The notes under the pieces: model-generated | The model's database searches: none | What the model saw: the letters and a program-made list of their open reading frames with translations, nothing else | Told to the model about the DNA's origin: nothing | NCBI GenBank assembly: GCA_013396995.1 | Contig: VWZP01006044.1 | Span: 638,973-702,972, forward strand | Length of the DNA: 64,000 nt | From: Dicaeum eximium | Taxonomy: Eukaryota; Chordata; Aves; Passeriformes; Dicaeidae | Direction: 5' to 3' | Shown here: in pieces, positions 12,831 to 25,773 of the stretch | How positions within the stretch are numbered: position 1 is the first letter of the stretch | Layout: each line of letters starts with the position of its first letter | Made by a program: the position numbers and the translations under genes

Positions 12831-13274
12831 TTCAGTTAATATCCCCACATTGAGCCTGTTTTTCTGGTGATGGTATTTGGTGAGTGATCTATCCTGGTCC
12901 TTATCTCAACCCATGAACCCTTCATTTTATCTTCTCTCCCCTGTCCAGCTGTGGAAGGGAGAGATAGAGAGGCTTTGGTGGGTGCCTGATGTCCAGACAG
13001 GGTCAGCCTGCTGTCTCTGCTGTCAGGGGACTGTCTCCAGTGGGGGGGACACCACACTGGAGCAGGAGAAGAGCGTGAGGAGTTCCCAAGGAGGAAGGAG
13101 GAGCTAAGGCAACATACAATGAACTCACTGCTGCCTCCATTCCCAGCCCCCAGTACCTCTGCTGGGGAGAAGGTAGGGAATGTGAGAGTGGAGTTGAGCC
13201 TGGGAAGAAGTGAGGGGTAAAGTGTTGCAAGATTTGGGTTGTATTTCTTGTTATCCTGCTCTGATTTGTTTGGT

Positions 13275-13280
13275 AATAAA
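13275..13280 (+). terminator. LTR polyadenylation signal AATAAA, unit 2
   Basis: Canonical AATAAA within 'TTGGTAATAAATTAAGC', at the position equivalent to the signal in unit 1. It is a second potential transcript end in the same orientation. Confidence 0.55.
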
Positions 13281-13614
13281 TTAAGCTAATTTCCCACGTG
13301 AAGTCTGTAACTGGTGAGTGATCTCCTCCTGCCCTTATCTCATCCCATGAGCCTTTCTTTGTGCTTTCTCTCACCTGTCCAGCTGGGGAGAGGAGTGATG
13401 GAGCAGCTTTGCTGTACATCTGGTATCCAGCCAGGATCACCCAACCACATTTGTTATGAGTCTGCAATGCATCTCCTTTAAGGAAGGGCCCTTTGCATGC
13501 CAAACTTAGCACAGTAGTAGCCTGACAAAGCAGTAAAAAAGATGTGAACATCAGAGAAAATGTGAAAATGGATCATAAGTAGGTGAGTTAAGAGGCTTGG
13601 AAAACAAGGGTAGG

Positions 13615-14095
13615 GTCTGATACTGGTGAGGGCACACCTCAAGTCCCGTTCTGTGCCACTTACAGCAATAAAGGCACTGAGGGGCTGCAGCATTTCCAGG
13701 GAAGGGCAACAGAGATGAGGAAGGGTCTGGAGCACAAGGGCTGATGAGGAGCAGCTGGGGGAGCTGGGGGTGCTCAGTCTGGAGAAAAGGAGGCTCAGGA
13801 AGAGCCTTATCACCCTCTGCAACTCCCTGAAAAGAGGCAGTAGACAGGTGGGGGTCAGTCTCTTCTCCCAAGTAACAAGTGACAGGACAAAAGGAATTGG
13901 CAAAAAAAAATGAATATTAGGAAAAATTTATTTGCCAGAAGGGGTTTCAAGCATTGGAACAGGCTTTTTAGGGAAGTGGTGGAGTCACCATTGCTGGAGG
14001 TATTTAAAAGTCTTCTAAATGTAGTGCTAAAGGAGCATGGTTTACTGGTGAACATGGGGTTTTTTTTCAACATAATGATTCTGTGATTCTATCAA
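13615..14095 (+). mobile_element. CR1 LINE 3' end (plus strand)
   Basis: Contains the ORF2 C-terminal coding region of CR1 in degraded form. The conserved block 'KHWNRLFREVVESPLLEVFK' can be read at about 13952-14011, followed by the 3' UTR and the diagnostic terminal motif 'ATGATTCTGTGATTCTATC' near 14075. Stops and frameshifts interrupt the frame. It lies about 165 bp downstream of the duplicated LTR, so this 2-kb interval is largely transposon-derived. Confidence 0.9.
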
Positions 14096-16470
14096 AATAG
14101 AACAAAATAGGATCTGCAACTTCACAAAATCAATACAATAACTGTCAATACTACATGAGGGAAGAACAACTCAGAAAGGCCATTTCTAAGAAAGATAACA
14201 AAAATTGTGCAGTTGCTTGCAAAAAGATATGGCAGAAAAATAAGCCAATGTTATCATAAACATAATTCTCCATACCTTACATTTAAGTGTTAAAAATATA
14301 CCATCAAAAGATTTATCCAAAAGCATATGTTAAAATCCTTAAATAATAAATGAACAGTAAGAATGATGAATAAAACTAGAAATTCATATATTGGTATGCA
14401 ATACAGAGAGGAATAAGCAACGAGAGGATGAGAATTATTTAGAATATCACTTAAGAGTATAAGTAATAGGATGAAAGTAAGCTCAAGGTAGTATAAAATG
14501 ACAGTAATTCAAACAAATACTGATGATTTGATATTTTGAAGAACCATCTTCCCAGAGGAATGGTGAAACCATGTGAAAATTTGCAGAACATAAATAAATG
14601 TACAAGAGGGAACTCCTGTAGTGTTGGAGAGGTAAATGTATTTATTTGTCCATGCCATCTATTTATTACAGTGCTTTGGCTGAAGAAACAAGAGGCAAGT
14701 CTTTCTTTCCTCATGTGGCAAAAGCAGGTGCTGCTGTAAACAGCATTAGACTGTCACTGGCAGATTAGCACTTGAGACATGTAGCCCAAAAGGAGGACAG
14801 AAATGATGGATCTAGGAAGTGATTGATTTTTGAACCAATGTGTGCTGGAAAACCTGCTAGGAATAATATAATCTGATATGTGGTCATGACCAATGACAGG
14901 AGAAGGATCAGTAAATAATAAATTGAGCTCCCAGGATCAAGAAATAAAGGTGTTAAACAGCCTGGCAGGCTTTCCCAGGGCAATACATCATAATGATAGT
15001 TTAGGCAGAGTTTTGGAGGCTGACAATTCTGTATTTTACTTCCTTTTTGTTTTACTTGAAAATGTGGCATACAAGTCCATGATATTTATTCCAGAGAAAT
15101 CTCTGTGTACATTTCAAAACATAAATTGAGCATTTTCTCTAACAAAAAATAGCCTAAAGAACTGAAGGGCAGAGTGGCTGTTGAGTACCTGTTCCCATAT
15201 TACCAGTTCTAATTTGATCACATTTACAATGTCATAATCAGAAAGAATATTTAACATTGCCCTCAGCTCTGATCCTCCCCTTCCAGCATCCACTACCTCC
15301 ACACAGGTTCTCTTTGCTGGCTGTCAAGAGACTGTCAGTGATTCATCCATTTTGGGGTAAAACTTGTATGAAGAAATAGATTTTGTACGGAGGCAGCCAG
15401 CTCTAATTTTTGATGTTTGATTGCACTGTGGTCTGACCACCTTTCAGGAATGCTCCTGTTCCCCAAATTTGTATTCTGTGGATTTCTTAACGAAATTCCA
15501 ATTTCTGCCAGTGTTGGTTTCTAGATCAGAACTGGTAACAGTGGTTGTTGCTTTGATTTATTGAAGCAGTGGAAGAGATTGTGTCTTCAAAGAGATTTAT
15601 GGTCAGGGAAAGCCCCTGTGCTGTTCTTCCTTTGGGATTTGTCCTCTAGGTGGCCACAGAAGTTAAGAGCCACTGGCACAGGGTAAAGAACAGTAACTCA
15701 CAGGACAAGTGAGTCAGATTTCTGGCCTTTCACAGCTGCTTGAATTTCAATACATCCAGTGACCTCCAGTTCCAATGAAACAGAGGAGTTTGAGCCCCAC
15801 TGTGTCCAGAAGTCCCTTTCAGTGCTAAGTTGGGTCCATCTAAATTTCTTCATAGGTCAGCACACACTTAATGGATGAGGCAGAGTTGATGAAAATCAAT
15901 ATATTGCTACCATTTTACAGCTGTTAACTGGAGGATTAAGATCATCACCATCCTTCTTCCTGCTTCTTTGCTGAGTCTGACCCATACCTAATCTCACCCT
16001 CTGTCATCATATGCTGTCATGTCTTTGGGTCTTTTTGATACAAGTAAAGACTTAAATTAGGATATAGGTAGATATATCATGTCTATATACTCATAGACAT
16101 AAAAGCCCAATAAAACATAACTGAAAGTTGGGACTTAATTTTCTTGAGGGACTGACAATCCCAGCATCACTAAAAAGGAAGGAACTATTTTAACTAACCC
16201 AGTATAGGCAAGTCAAGAAATTATTTGATAGCACTCACACCAAGAAGAAGGCCCATCTTACCCAGACACTGCCTACATTAAATAGTACAGTGTTTATGGA
16301 AGGTCATTCTTGCCATAAAGACACTCCATTCTTTGAAAACTTTTGAGGCCATCTTTGACAAATATCTATCAGGAATAGACTAGACAGAATTGATGCTTCC
16401 ACAGAGCAGAGGAAATAAATAGGTACATTCTGGAGGTTCTGTCTTGTTTTTTATTATGAACCCAATAAAC

Positions 16471-16491
16471 CATACCTGTAAATCAGGTATG
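16471..16491. repeat. Perfect 8-bp inverted repeat, 5-nt loop
   Basis: CATACCTG (16471-16478) and CAGGTATG (16484-16491) flank TAAAT. It contains CAGGT(A) half-sites of the E2-box type. It may be a chance palindrome. Confidence 0.8.
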
Positions 16492-17402
16492 CTCCAAAGA
16501 AAGGCAAACCAGCAGGACCTTAGCAGAGAGCATTCATGGAATTTAGAGACTGAAAGCCAATATTTTAAGAAGTAAGAGTAAACAAGAGCTTTAGGGGATC
16601 AAAAAATAAAGCTACACATATGATATAACCACTGCTGTCTTGACCTATAATGAGTTTTTCAGCTTTTTCTGTTAAATGTTTTCTTAAGTGTCATTTAAGA
16701 CCCTTCAAAACTTAATTACTACCATGTTAATGATGGTGATACATGGTCAGTGTTAAAGCTGGGGTCACTTATTAATAACAAGGTGAGATAAAGGCAAATA
16801 GTACTCCTCTATAGGGTTTGTTAGGGACAAGACAAATATGTTGATCCCAATTCGTTTCTGAAGTGAAAGTGGAAACAACACCAATAGCATTAAAAATCCC
16901 TTTGCTACCAGGCAAAGTAAAAAGATCAAAGATGAATTTTAGCTATTTTCCACCTTTTCCTGGCCAAGGTGGAGACTTATTGACAGGCATTTCTGAGAAA
17001 GCTTCTCTTACTGCTGCCTATTACACTTGATTTTGTAACAAGGAACTTCAATCTTAAGGGCTGTCAGTTTGGCACCTGTAATGAGCATAATATTCATTTC
17101 AAAAGGAAAACTACCAGAAAAAGCTAAATGACAGGCTAAACTGCATCTCTACAAGCAGAACTGCTGGTCTCCCAAGATAGTGTTTCCAGCCCACACACCC
17201 CTCACACTACCAGGTGCTGTTGCTTCTTTCTTTTTACCCCCCGTCTTCCTCATTACATTTCCTTGGCAGAAATTCCACTGTGGATGCTGGCAATAGACTT
17301 GCCTTGATGCTGCTCATCACAATCCCCAGTGACAGCTTATTATCTCATTATCAGCATTAATAATAAACGTGTGTTTCTCTGAATTTGCAATGTGAGAACC
17401 AA

Positions 17403-17420
17403 ATATATATATATATATAT
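17403..17420. repeat. (AT)9 microsatellite
   Basis: An uninterrupted AT dinucleotide run of about nine units. It is likely to be polymorphic in length. Confidence 0.95.
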
Positions 17421-20412
17421 GACTTCACACTGCATTTATTTGAATGTGTAATGGCTGGTATTTTGGCAGACTCAAAGCACTGAGAGGGAAGGACACAAGT
17501 GATATTCAGAACCAGGCCTGGCTGGGGGCTGTGTCAGAGAGTTCTTGTGTGCCTGTGGGTAAGTGGTTTGACCCTATGCACACCCTTTTCCCCATTCCTG
17601 AAATCCCTCTTGCACCTTTAAGGAATTATTTAAGTTTGGTGTGCTACATGCTGCAATGTTTTAGTACATGGTCTTAGTTTTTATATGAACAACCACACGC
17701 AGATAAGGACAGGAATAGGCAATCTGATATTTGTGTTTCTGTAGACATTTGTTTAAGAATAACTGATGGTTTATTTTTCCCTTTCATTCTGTCTAATAAT
17801 AAATGTGTATTTCCAAAGAAAATCAACTTTTATTTTTATCCCAACATGTTTTATTTTTTAATTTGAAAGTTCCTAGTTTTGAATGAATGAAAGTGTTTTA
17901 GTATAACTTCAAGTATCAAAAGCTGACACACTATCAAAGCAAATTTCATAGATGAAATAAAAAAATAATAAGAACATTCTCATCATAAAATAAAAACTGG
18001 GCACACTAGTAGGTCTTAAAAAACCTAATTTCTAATTTTAATTTCTGAGAATAGTTTTGTCACTATTTCAATTTCAAGTAGCCAGAGCCATAAAGCTTTT
18101 AGAGCTGCCTATAAAAAAAAGTAGTGGTCAAAAGGAGCACTCCTTTAATGGATATTGAGACTACAGCTCATTTGCCCTACTGGGATGCAAGACATGCTGG
18201 AGAGAATAAGTGCATATTTGTAGTAGGGGATGGTGGAACTCCTCAAACACTGTTACTGAGACAGAGATACACCCCAGCCCAAGGATGGGAGGCAGTGTTA
18301 ACAAAACCACACCTGCTTGGGAGACTATCCAGCAATGTCCTTACATCTCAGGCTAAATTTCACAAGAAGGAACCAAATTAACAAAATCTGCAGCAGGCCA
18401 GAATACCTGAAAATAGTTCCATTTGCTCTTAATGGAGATTGATTGCAGATGCATTAATCTTAGCAACTGTATTCTGACCTCAGTCTATCCTAGCTGTCAA
18501 ATTCTATGCAGAGAACTTAAATGCCAAAAAAAAAAAAAGTCTAAACATGGAGACTGTCTAGAAAACATTACAATTAAGATGAGAAAATGTCACTCTGATA
18601 GCTCTGTGTGTCCTTAAGCATTTCCCAAAACAGCTTCTCATATGTAACAGCTCTTGCATAAAGTTAAAAAAAAATGAGACAATTGAGTGTACTGTGTAGA
18701 AAGGAGTCTAGTCTAGAAAGAAAGGTCTGTGTATGTTTAAAATATTATGGATCATCAGAATGGAATGGCAGGTGTTCAAAACAGAGAATGCATGCATGGA
18801 ATGCTAGCACCAAGTGTTTTATCTATTCTCTTACGGGAAAATAAAAAGCAACAAGTGCTTCAAAGTAGTGCAGAAACACTTTTTAAGCATAAATGCTGTG
18901 GTTTAGTCTTTCACTGAAATACAAACTCAGCAGCTCCCATTTTATTTGAAAGATGACAAAAACAACAGAAGTTGTTCAATTTACTGTGTTAAAAAGTCAG
19001 AATGGGAAAACTCTTTTCCTCAGCCCAGATCTCTTTTCCACCCCTCCACCACCCTTTTGAATTCTCTCTAATTTTGAAGCCAACGTTGTTCTTTGAAACT
19101 GAATCTACATGAAAGTTAAACAGGCTCAAGTGAATCTCATGAAGAAAGGACTGAATATAAACACAACATAACTTTGAAGTTGCTGTTTTTCTCGTGGAAG
19201 AACATCCCTCCTCTAAACTGTAACTCAACTCTGTTTTCAGAAGTGTCTTCAGAAATATGCTGGAATCAAGACAACGCCACTTGTAAAATGACATAAATTT
19301 GTTAGGAAGCATCAATATGGTCAAGCAGCTGTAATTAGGAAGGTGAATAATGAAGACATCTTAAAAATCCTTGCTCCAGGGAATTTGATTATTTTGGAAG
19401 AGGTCTTCAAGCAATGGGATTAGGGAAAAAGTAACAAAGATTGTGGGCTTGGACTTGCTCTCCAATGACACGTACAAGCCTCTGTTTCCCTTTAAATTCC
19501 TAAATATTAAAAAAGCCTTGAAATTATACTCCTTGCATGACAGTTTGCATGGAATTGTGCCATTTATGGGATATTTAAAGCAGTTTTACCTGTTAAAAAT
19601 AACTTGGCATCCCAGGCATAGGTACATCCAGGGCAGCTACCCAAAGCAGATACTTGATGTCCTACAGAACAGAACCATTCTCCTCTGGCACATAACCAAC
19701 TCCCACAATGTGTCACCTTCTCTCTTCTCTTGATTTAGAGAACTGGAGATATCCCAGAAATATTTCCTGCATATTTCTCTCCTGCTCCTAAGATCCTTGG
19801 AAGACTGGTTTTGAACTTCCTGTCAGTGTCCTCCCACCAATGTCAAAATCCTGTTCATTCCTGTAATGATTTGTCTGTGTCCTCAGACTTGGAAAGCTTC
19901 AGAATGAAATCCAGACTGGCTGAAAGTTGTGTGCTTTATTTAGTCTTCACTTCTTGCCTTAAGCTTTCTTTAAATCAGACTTTTCAGAGCCTTGTTTAGA
20001 CAGTAAGATCAGGACTGCAAGGCTTAAATTTGCTGAAAAAGACTAAGCAGAAAAACTACTGCAGTATAAACTTAGTTAGATTGTCTGAGTATCACTCTAT
20101 TATGAATATTAAATAACGAAGATAATAACCCTATTTTGCCAATTTTTGTTCTGCTTCATTCAGCCCATGCAGAGTGTATTGAAATCTCCATCCATCCATG
20201 AAACCCTAGAATGTCTTTCTGGCTGGTATTACTATTAACTAATGAAAAACATCAAAAAATGCAATTATTGCTAAGGGACATTTTATAAAAAAATTAAAGT
20301 AATTTAAAATTATTCATTCCCTTGCCAAGGATCACGATTTCCTGATCTGTGTCTCTGTCTATCCTGCTGTCTGTCTAGAGGTTCCTTCTTCTCCACCAGA
20401 AATAACAAAGTC

Positions 20413-21165
20413 CTGACCTGGGTTGGGACAATCCCAAGCACAAATACAGGCTGGGGAATGAAGGGATTGAGAGCTGCCCTTGAGGAGAAAGACTTGAGGG
20501 TGCTGATGGGTGAGAAGCTCAACATGGACCAGCAAGGTCCTGCTGGTCCTGGACCTGCAGCCCAGAAAGCCAGACCTGTGCTGAGCTGCATTAAAAGCCC
20601 TGTGGGCAGCAGTGGGGGAGGGGATCTCTCCTTCTCCTCTGCCCTGGTGAGACCCCACCTGCAGTGCTGCATCCAGCTCTGGGGCCCACAGCAAAGGAAG
20701 AACATGGACCTGCTGGGACGAGTCCACAAAAGGTCACAAAGATAATCAGAGGGCTGGAATGGCTCTCCTGTGAAGACAGGCTGAGGGAGTTGGAGTTGTT
20801 TGGCCTTGAGAAGAGAAGGCTCCAGGGTGTCCTTAGAGCATCTTCCACTACCCAGCGGGGTCACAAGAGAGCTGGAGAGGGACTTGTCACAAGTGGTGAC
20901 AGGACAAGGGGGAGTGGCTTCAAACTGGAAGAGTTTGAAGGTTGAGATTAGCTATTAGGAAGAAAATCTTTACTATGAGGGTGGTGAAGCACTGGAACAG
21001 GTTGCCCAGAACAGTTGTGGCTGCCCCATCCCTGGAAGTGTTCAAGGCCAGGTTGGGTTGGGCCCCGAGCAACCTGGTGTAGGGAAAAATGTCCCTGCCC
21101 ATGGCAGGGGTGTTGGAACAAGATCATCTGTCCTTCCAACCTAAGCCATTCTATGATTCTGTTAT
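20413..21165 (+). mobile_element. CR1 LINE, 5'-truncated, best-preserved copy (plus strand)
   Basis: About 750 bp cover the C-terminal part of ORF2, the 3' UTR and the diagnostic CR1 terminus 'ATTCTATGATTCTG' at about 21150-21163. CR1 elements are non-LTR retrotransposons of amniotes that are typically 5'-truncated and have no poly(A) tail, as here. The 3' UTR shows the usual 'GGTGAAGCACTGGAACAGG' and 'TGTCCTTCCAACC' landmarks. The copy cannot be autonomous because the endonuclease and reverse transcriptase domains are missing. Confidence 0.95.
20440..20945 (+). pseudogene. CR1 ORF2 C-terminal fragment, frameshifted
   Basis: The frame beginning near 20458 reads 'ALEEKDLRVLMGEKLNM' and later 'SALVRPHLQCCIQLWGP', both typical of the region following the reverse transcriptase of CR1 ORF2. 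Around 20740 the similarity moves to another frame, which continues 'KIIRGLEWLSCEDRLRELEL' and 'RTRGSGFKLEEFEG'. A single frameshift and some in-frame insertions (for example a Gly/Pro-rich stretch near 20545) therefore separate two matching pieces. There is no catalytic domain, so it is not functional. Confidence 0.85.
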
Positions 21166-24100
21166 TTTGTTCATCTTAAAACCATCATCTAAACTGTTAG
21201 AGAAAGTAATTTCTGTTTTTTATTGGCACCTCACCCAGCTCTGTTTTCTTAATTGTGGTTACAGAGTAAATGCACTCATCACATCTTCCTCTGCTGAGTT
21301 GACTTTTCTTGGATACCCTTGGATCCATAAGTGCAGCTAATATTCATCAGTCCTACACACGAACAGTTCTATGCAGCAGAACTCAGTCTTCAAGGAAAAA
21401 TAAAAATTATTTTGAAATTGCCCAGCTTTGGTCTGACAGTTCATTAGGTAAGTCCTCTCTGTGGCCAAGGGATATTAGGCAGTAGCCTTACACAGATCTG
21501 ATGTTCTCTTTTAGCTATAGGAAGTAAATTTTAAGTTTGGTGCAAGGCCCCATATTAACAGCTGTGGAGATGTGTCTTCATTCTCCTCACAGGAATACTG
21601 AGTCAGCAGAGCAAATTTTCTTGCAATAGTTTCTTCTGCAGTGAAAGTTTCTGTCTCTTTCTCCTACTTTCTGTGGCCCAGTCAATCCATACATTGCCCT
21701 TCTGTGGCAGAAGGAACACCTGCTCTGACTTTCGTTGTGTTGAAACCTGATAATTTAAGTACAATATTAATTTATGCATTTTGCATGGAAAAAACATCAA
21801 TATTCATTAGAAAATAACAGCTTCTGATAATTGAGGACCTCAGTGTCCTAGATCTACAATTTCTGAGACAGGAAGTTCTGAAAGAGACATCTGATCATCT
21901 GATCTAGGCACCAATCCTAATTCACATACAGCATGCCTAACAGACACTAACCTACTCACAACCCCCACTTAAGATTTATTCCTTCTTTTGAACTGATGCA
22001 AATGATTTGTTGTCATCTACCCTGGGACGCAGCTCTAGCAGGATTTTCACAGTTACCAATCTCACCCTTTCCAAGTGAGCTCCATTCCATTAATTGATCC
22101 CTCTGAACTTGCTCTGTTTGAGAGTCTGCTTCAGGCATTGATTTGTTTGTTGCCTTCATCAATATTATTTCAACACTGAATTCTTTCTTCCAGATAATAA
22201 AGTGCTTACAAGTTTTAAAGTCAATTATAGCCCTACGCATGGAACAGCTAATATCAACAAACAGAGCTCCAGATAATTTAAAGGGTAGCTCTGAATGTAA
22301 TTTACAACATAACTCACATATTTAGATTGACTGCATCTGGGGATGCTTAAATTTGAAACAGATGGTCAGGTGATTTGAAAATCACTCAAGGAGATCTCAA
22401 AATTAGCTCACAGCAACATGAAGAAATATTTGCTAGATTGAAAGGAGGAAAAAAGATCGGGTGTTGATTGGGCTGGAGAGTAAATGAGACTACCATAGAT
22501 GTTTAGTTCCATACACTGGAAAGAATAATTTTCTGGGTTATGAATATGATATTCACCATGATACATACTTAGTAAGAGAGAGACACATTCTGACAGGCAA
22601 ATGTTTAGTTTCAGACAGTTTAAAATCAGTGCCAATATAGAAACAGGAAATTTATCTTATAAATAAACATGACTAAATATATGAAGACTCCAGGAATTTG
22701 AAGTGACAGTTAAAGTGGCACCTTGTGGTTCATCGTATTTGATCCCACTGTGTCAATGTCACTGTGGCAGCTGGTATTGAAAATTGCTAGTGGGGAAGAG
22801 GATAATAAGCTCATCTCCTCAGCCTTGCCACCTTTCCTAACCAAGTTATTTATATTTATGGTGGATGGAACTGGGACAGTGGTTTTGAAAGGAGAAAAAA
22901 GAAGGGATATCTAGGTTCACTATACTCAGATCATGCCTTAAAGTAAAAAAAAATTTCAGCAGCAGGTAGGGCAGAAAACGATATTTATCCCTCTGTAGAA
23001 ATGCCATTTTTCTCACAAATTCTGAGCCATGATCACCTGTCCATCCCTGTTCTAAATTCACCCTGTTTTGTGTTGTACGATTTAATTGTCCTGTACAGCT
23101 GACTGCTTTATGTAATGGAGAATTTGTCTCCAAATCCCTTCAGGCAGAGACAAATCTCACTTTAGCTTAATGTCGTCCCCAGCCCTTGAGTTATTGGATG
23201 AGGAAAGAGGACAGCAATGCCTTCTCCTTCTCCCATTAGGTGTCTGAGTCTTCCCAGGAAATGTGTGGTTCTCCTAATATACCTCACCTGAATTCTGAAT
23301 GTTCCTGTGATTGGCCACCCTGAAAGTCAGATGCTGCAATATTTGACATCAGAAGATTTGTCCCTCCTGCCCTCTTTAGAGTCTTACTTTTGGGGCTGAT
23401 ATTCAGCATTTGGGAGCTCTGTGATTTCCTACAAAGAGGCCACCAGTGAGGCACAAGAGTTCTGTGTTACAGCTGGAGAAGGCACTTGGCAGCTGTGGCA
23501 CTACTGACAAGGAACTCCCCACCAGCACTGATTAACCTGTTCAGCCAACTCCTCTGGATGAACCAGCATTGATTCCTATACTTTTAGACTTTATTTTGCC
23601 CAAGAAGAGCATCATGTCTTCCCAGTTCAGCCTATGCATACTTTTCTCCATGCCCCAAAGTGAAACTCCTACACAGAAACGTTGTGAGCACAATTCAATT
23701 TTCATTATTAGCTTAACAAAAGCTTAGGTTGTGCACATGACTTTCAGGACACAAGGAATACTAATGACCCAGGATATCATGGAACTTTTTCAAAATTTCT
23801 CATAGATCAGCAAAAGCCCCATAAAATGGATCTGGGTTGAGAGGACAGTGCTTTCCAGCAGTATCTAGAGACCAGGACTTTTAAACATATGAAATTTCCA
23901 TCACTTTGCAGAAACATCAACACAGGGCATAAACCTGAGTCTGGGTGAAAGACACTTCTCTCCTTAAAGATGATACCTTTAACATTTGCAGCCTGGCACC
24001 TTAGCACCTAATGCTAACTACCTAATGCCCTTTCTCATAAATCCTGTATTTATATTAAAAGTTGGGCTGCAGCTGTTGGAAATGTGTAAGTTAACTTTTC

Positions 24101-24589
24101 ATCCTCTCCAAAATTTATTCATTTCATTGTAATATATATATGGCATTTCCACATCCATCAGTATTTGAAATCCAGTCTTTAAATTGTCCTATATATGCAC
24201 ATATATTTATAAGTTAATAAAAATATGCCATTCCCACAATTTCCTCTACAATGAAATAGCCTGTGAGCAAATTACATTTTCTTTTTACTGTTTACTCAGC
24301 ACAGTGAAAGAATATATTGACTGCTAAGTTTCCATGACTTTTTCCTAAGCATAAGAAAATGGACTCTCACTCGTATTAATTTCAGATACATTCCTTGTTG
24401 ATCTATAAACTGTCACTGCAGCTCTGACCTCTTTGCAGATTTACAGGTAGAAAGAATTAAGACACCTATTTATTTATTGTCATTTCCAAAACAGCTGTGT
24501 ATCCACATGCTCTTCACAAGAGTTTTATGCACTGTGGGTGTTTCAATTATAAAACCATGTGGCTGGCATATAAAAAACAAAGCCACTTC

Positions 24590-24725
24590 AAGAGCTGAAT
24601 TTCTTAATTAGACAACTGGAGCCATTATAATTGCCTGTGATCCAGATATTGCTTCTATTAATCTTTTCCTTACTCTTCTTTAGTAACATGAGTTGTTCCA
24701 CTGACTTAATTAAAGCTGTACATAT
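24590..24725. promoter_or_regulatory. Candidate conserved non-coding element, homeodomain-site rich
   Basis: Unique AT-rich DNA with TAAT-core motifs ('TTAATTAGACAAC', 'ATAATTGCC', 'TTAATTAAAGC') and no stretch typical of transposons or simple repeats. This composition is common in developmental enhancers of gene deserts, but conservation cannot be measured here. The call is inference only. Confidence 0.25.
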
Positions 24726-25735
24726 GAAAAGGGTACCATGTCACATTGTTCTCATTTCATTTCTGTAACCACCTGCTGCAGGTATGGCGAGGATCCTATA
24801 TAATCTGCCATTTTTGTTAATGAGGAAATGGTGTCATTCTGGAAGCAGCCTGGTTCACCCTACACTGTGGGATCTCGGGTTCTGACTGGAGCATGGAAGC
24901 TGATCAGATGAAACTCCCTGGAGGAATTTTGCTGCTCAGGCCTGATAAGCAAGACTGAGAGCTGGGCCCTCTTACTCTGCTGCATGGATCACAGGCACTG
25001 CAACACCCCTGAGAAGCACCTGGTGAAAATTCCTTAACTGCATGGGGTTTTGCAATGGGCAGTGACTGCCATGTAGCAGAGACAGTCACATCATCACCAC
25101 GACCTTCAGACCTTTTTTTCTTGTAGGAAGGGATGTTGTAAACTCTTGCTTTCTCATGACACAATTTGTACTCTATTCCTCATAAAGATCTGAATTCAAC
25201 TCAGATGCAACTACAGTAATTTAGGAGGAGTCATGGAAAGATCTTGGTCAAGGCAAACTGTTGCAAAGTTTTCAAATTCAGCTTCCTTAGCTTGACCTCA
25301 TCAGAATACTTTAGCCCCTGAAATCGGAGAAAGAAACCTCTGTCTAGATTTGTTTTCTAATAATTTCTTAGGTCTGGTATGGTCTAATTAATGTCACTAA
25401 ACATAAAGATGTCATTTATATGAATTTACAAGACATAACTTAATTAAAATATTTTAAAATACCTCATTATTGGAACAAAGGGAAAACATAACAACAGAGA
25501 AATAACAAAATCAAGCAAGAGCATTTCTCTCATACAGCATGGCAGAGAGCTATTTGTTGCTGTTAAAAATTAAAATGGAAAATAAATGGACTAGGGATAA
25601 TTGAGATCTCACACAACAGGCATTTAACACTTGTATGATATCCAGAGCCACCAGGCATAGGATAGAAACAGGTGGCCCTGATCAATAAGAGATAAAACTA
25701 ATGCCAATCAGTATAAAAAGTGTGGGCAGCAAATC

Positions 25736-25773
25736 ATCCAGAGCTGGCAAAATTATCCAGAGCTGGCAAAATT
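25736..25773. repeat. 19-bp perfect direct repeat, 2 copies
   Basis: ATCCAGAGCTGGCAAAATT occurs twice without a gap (25736-25754 and 25755-25773). Perfect identity implies a recent duplication. Confidence 0.95.

Larger units (their letters stand above)
12166..13449 (+). mobile_element. Endogenous-retrovirus LTR, plus strand, with 3' part duplicated in tandem
   Basis: The GC-rich block has the layout of a passerine ERV LTR. A 5' part (12166-12630) carries repeated 'CTGCAGCCC' segments. A poly(A) region follows, with AATAAA at 12825-12830, and then a 3' segment ending 'CATGAACCC...CCTGTCCAGCTG...GTCCAGACAGGGTC'. From 13030 the sequence restarts at the point equivalent to 12637 ('ACTGTCT') and runs again through a second AATAAA (13275-13280) to a second end, 'CCAGCCAGGATCACC...CCACA', at 13449. 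The two units are about 393 and 420 bp and clearly diverged. No gag, pol or env sequence adjoins, so this is a solo or rearranged LTR. No clean target-site duplication was seen, and the 5' boundary is uncertain. Confidence 0.75.
12637..13449 (+). repeat. Tandem duplication inside the LTR (about 393-bp period)
   Basis: Unit 1 is 12637-13029 and unit 2 is 13030-13449. Shared landmarks in the same order are 'ACTGTCT', 'GGGA(A)GAAGTGAGGGGT', 'GTAATAAATT', 'TGGTGAGTGATCT', 'CTTATCTCA(A/T)CCCATGA' and 'CCTGTCCAGCTG'. Each unit has its own AATAAA. Small insertions and deletions and many substitutions separate them, so the duplication is not recent. Confidence 0.85.
14096..20412. other. Unique AT-rich sequence, no gene seen
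   Basis: No transposon, exon or RNA gene is recognised over about 6.3 kb. It holds a short perfect hairpin at 16471-16491, an (AT)n run at 17403-17420 and A-runs (about 18524-18538, 18665). Open frames are all under 112 codons and lack recognisable domains. Old, unrecognisable repeat remnants may be present. Confidence 0.5.

Noticed and set aside
13003..13551. Longest minus-strand frame, 182 codons
   Set aside because: Antisense to the duplicated LTR and to its flank. No similarity to any protein I recognise.
14096..20412. Search for exons with splice sites and tRNA-like cloverleafs
   Set aside because: AG/GT pairs are abundant, but none encloses a frame with recognisable protein similarity, and no A-box/B-box pair with a plausible cloverleaf was seen.
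20310..20864. Minus-strand open frame of 184 codons
   Set aside because: Antisense shadow of the CR1 ORF2 C-terminus on the plus strand.
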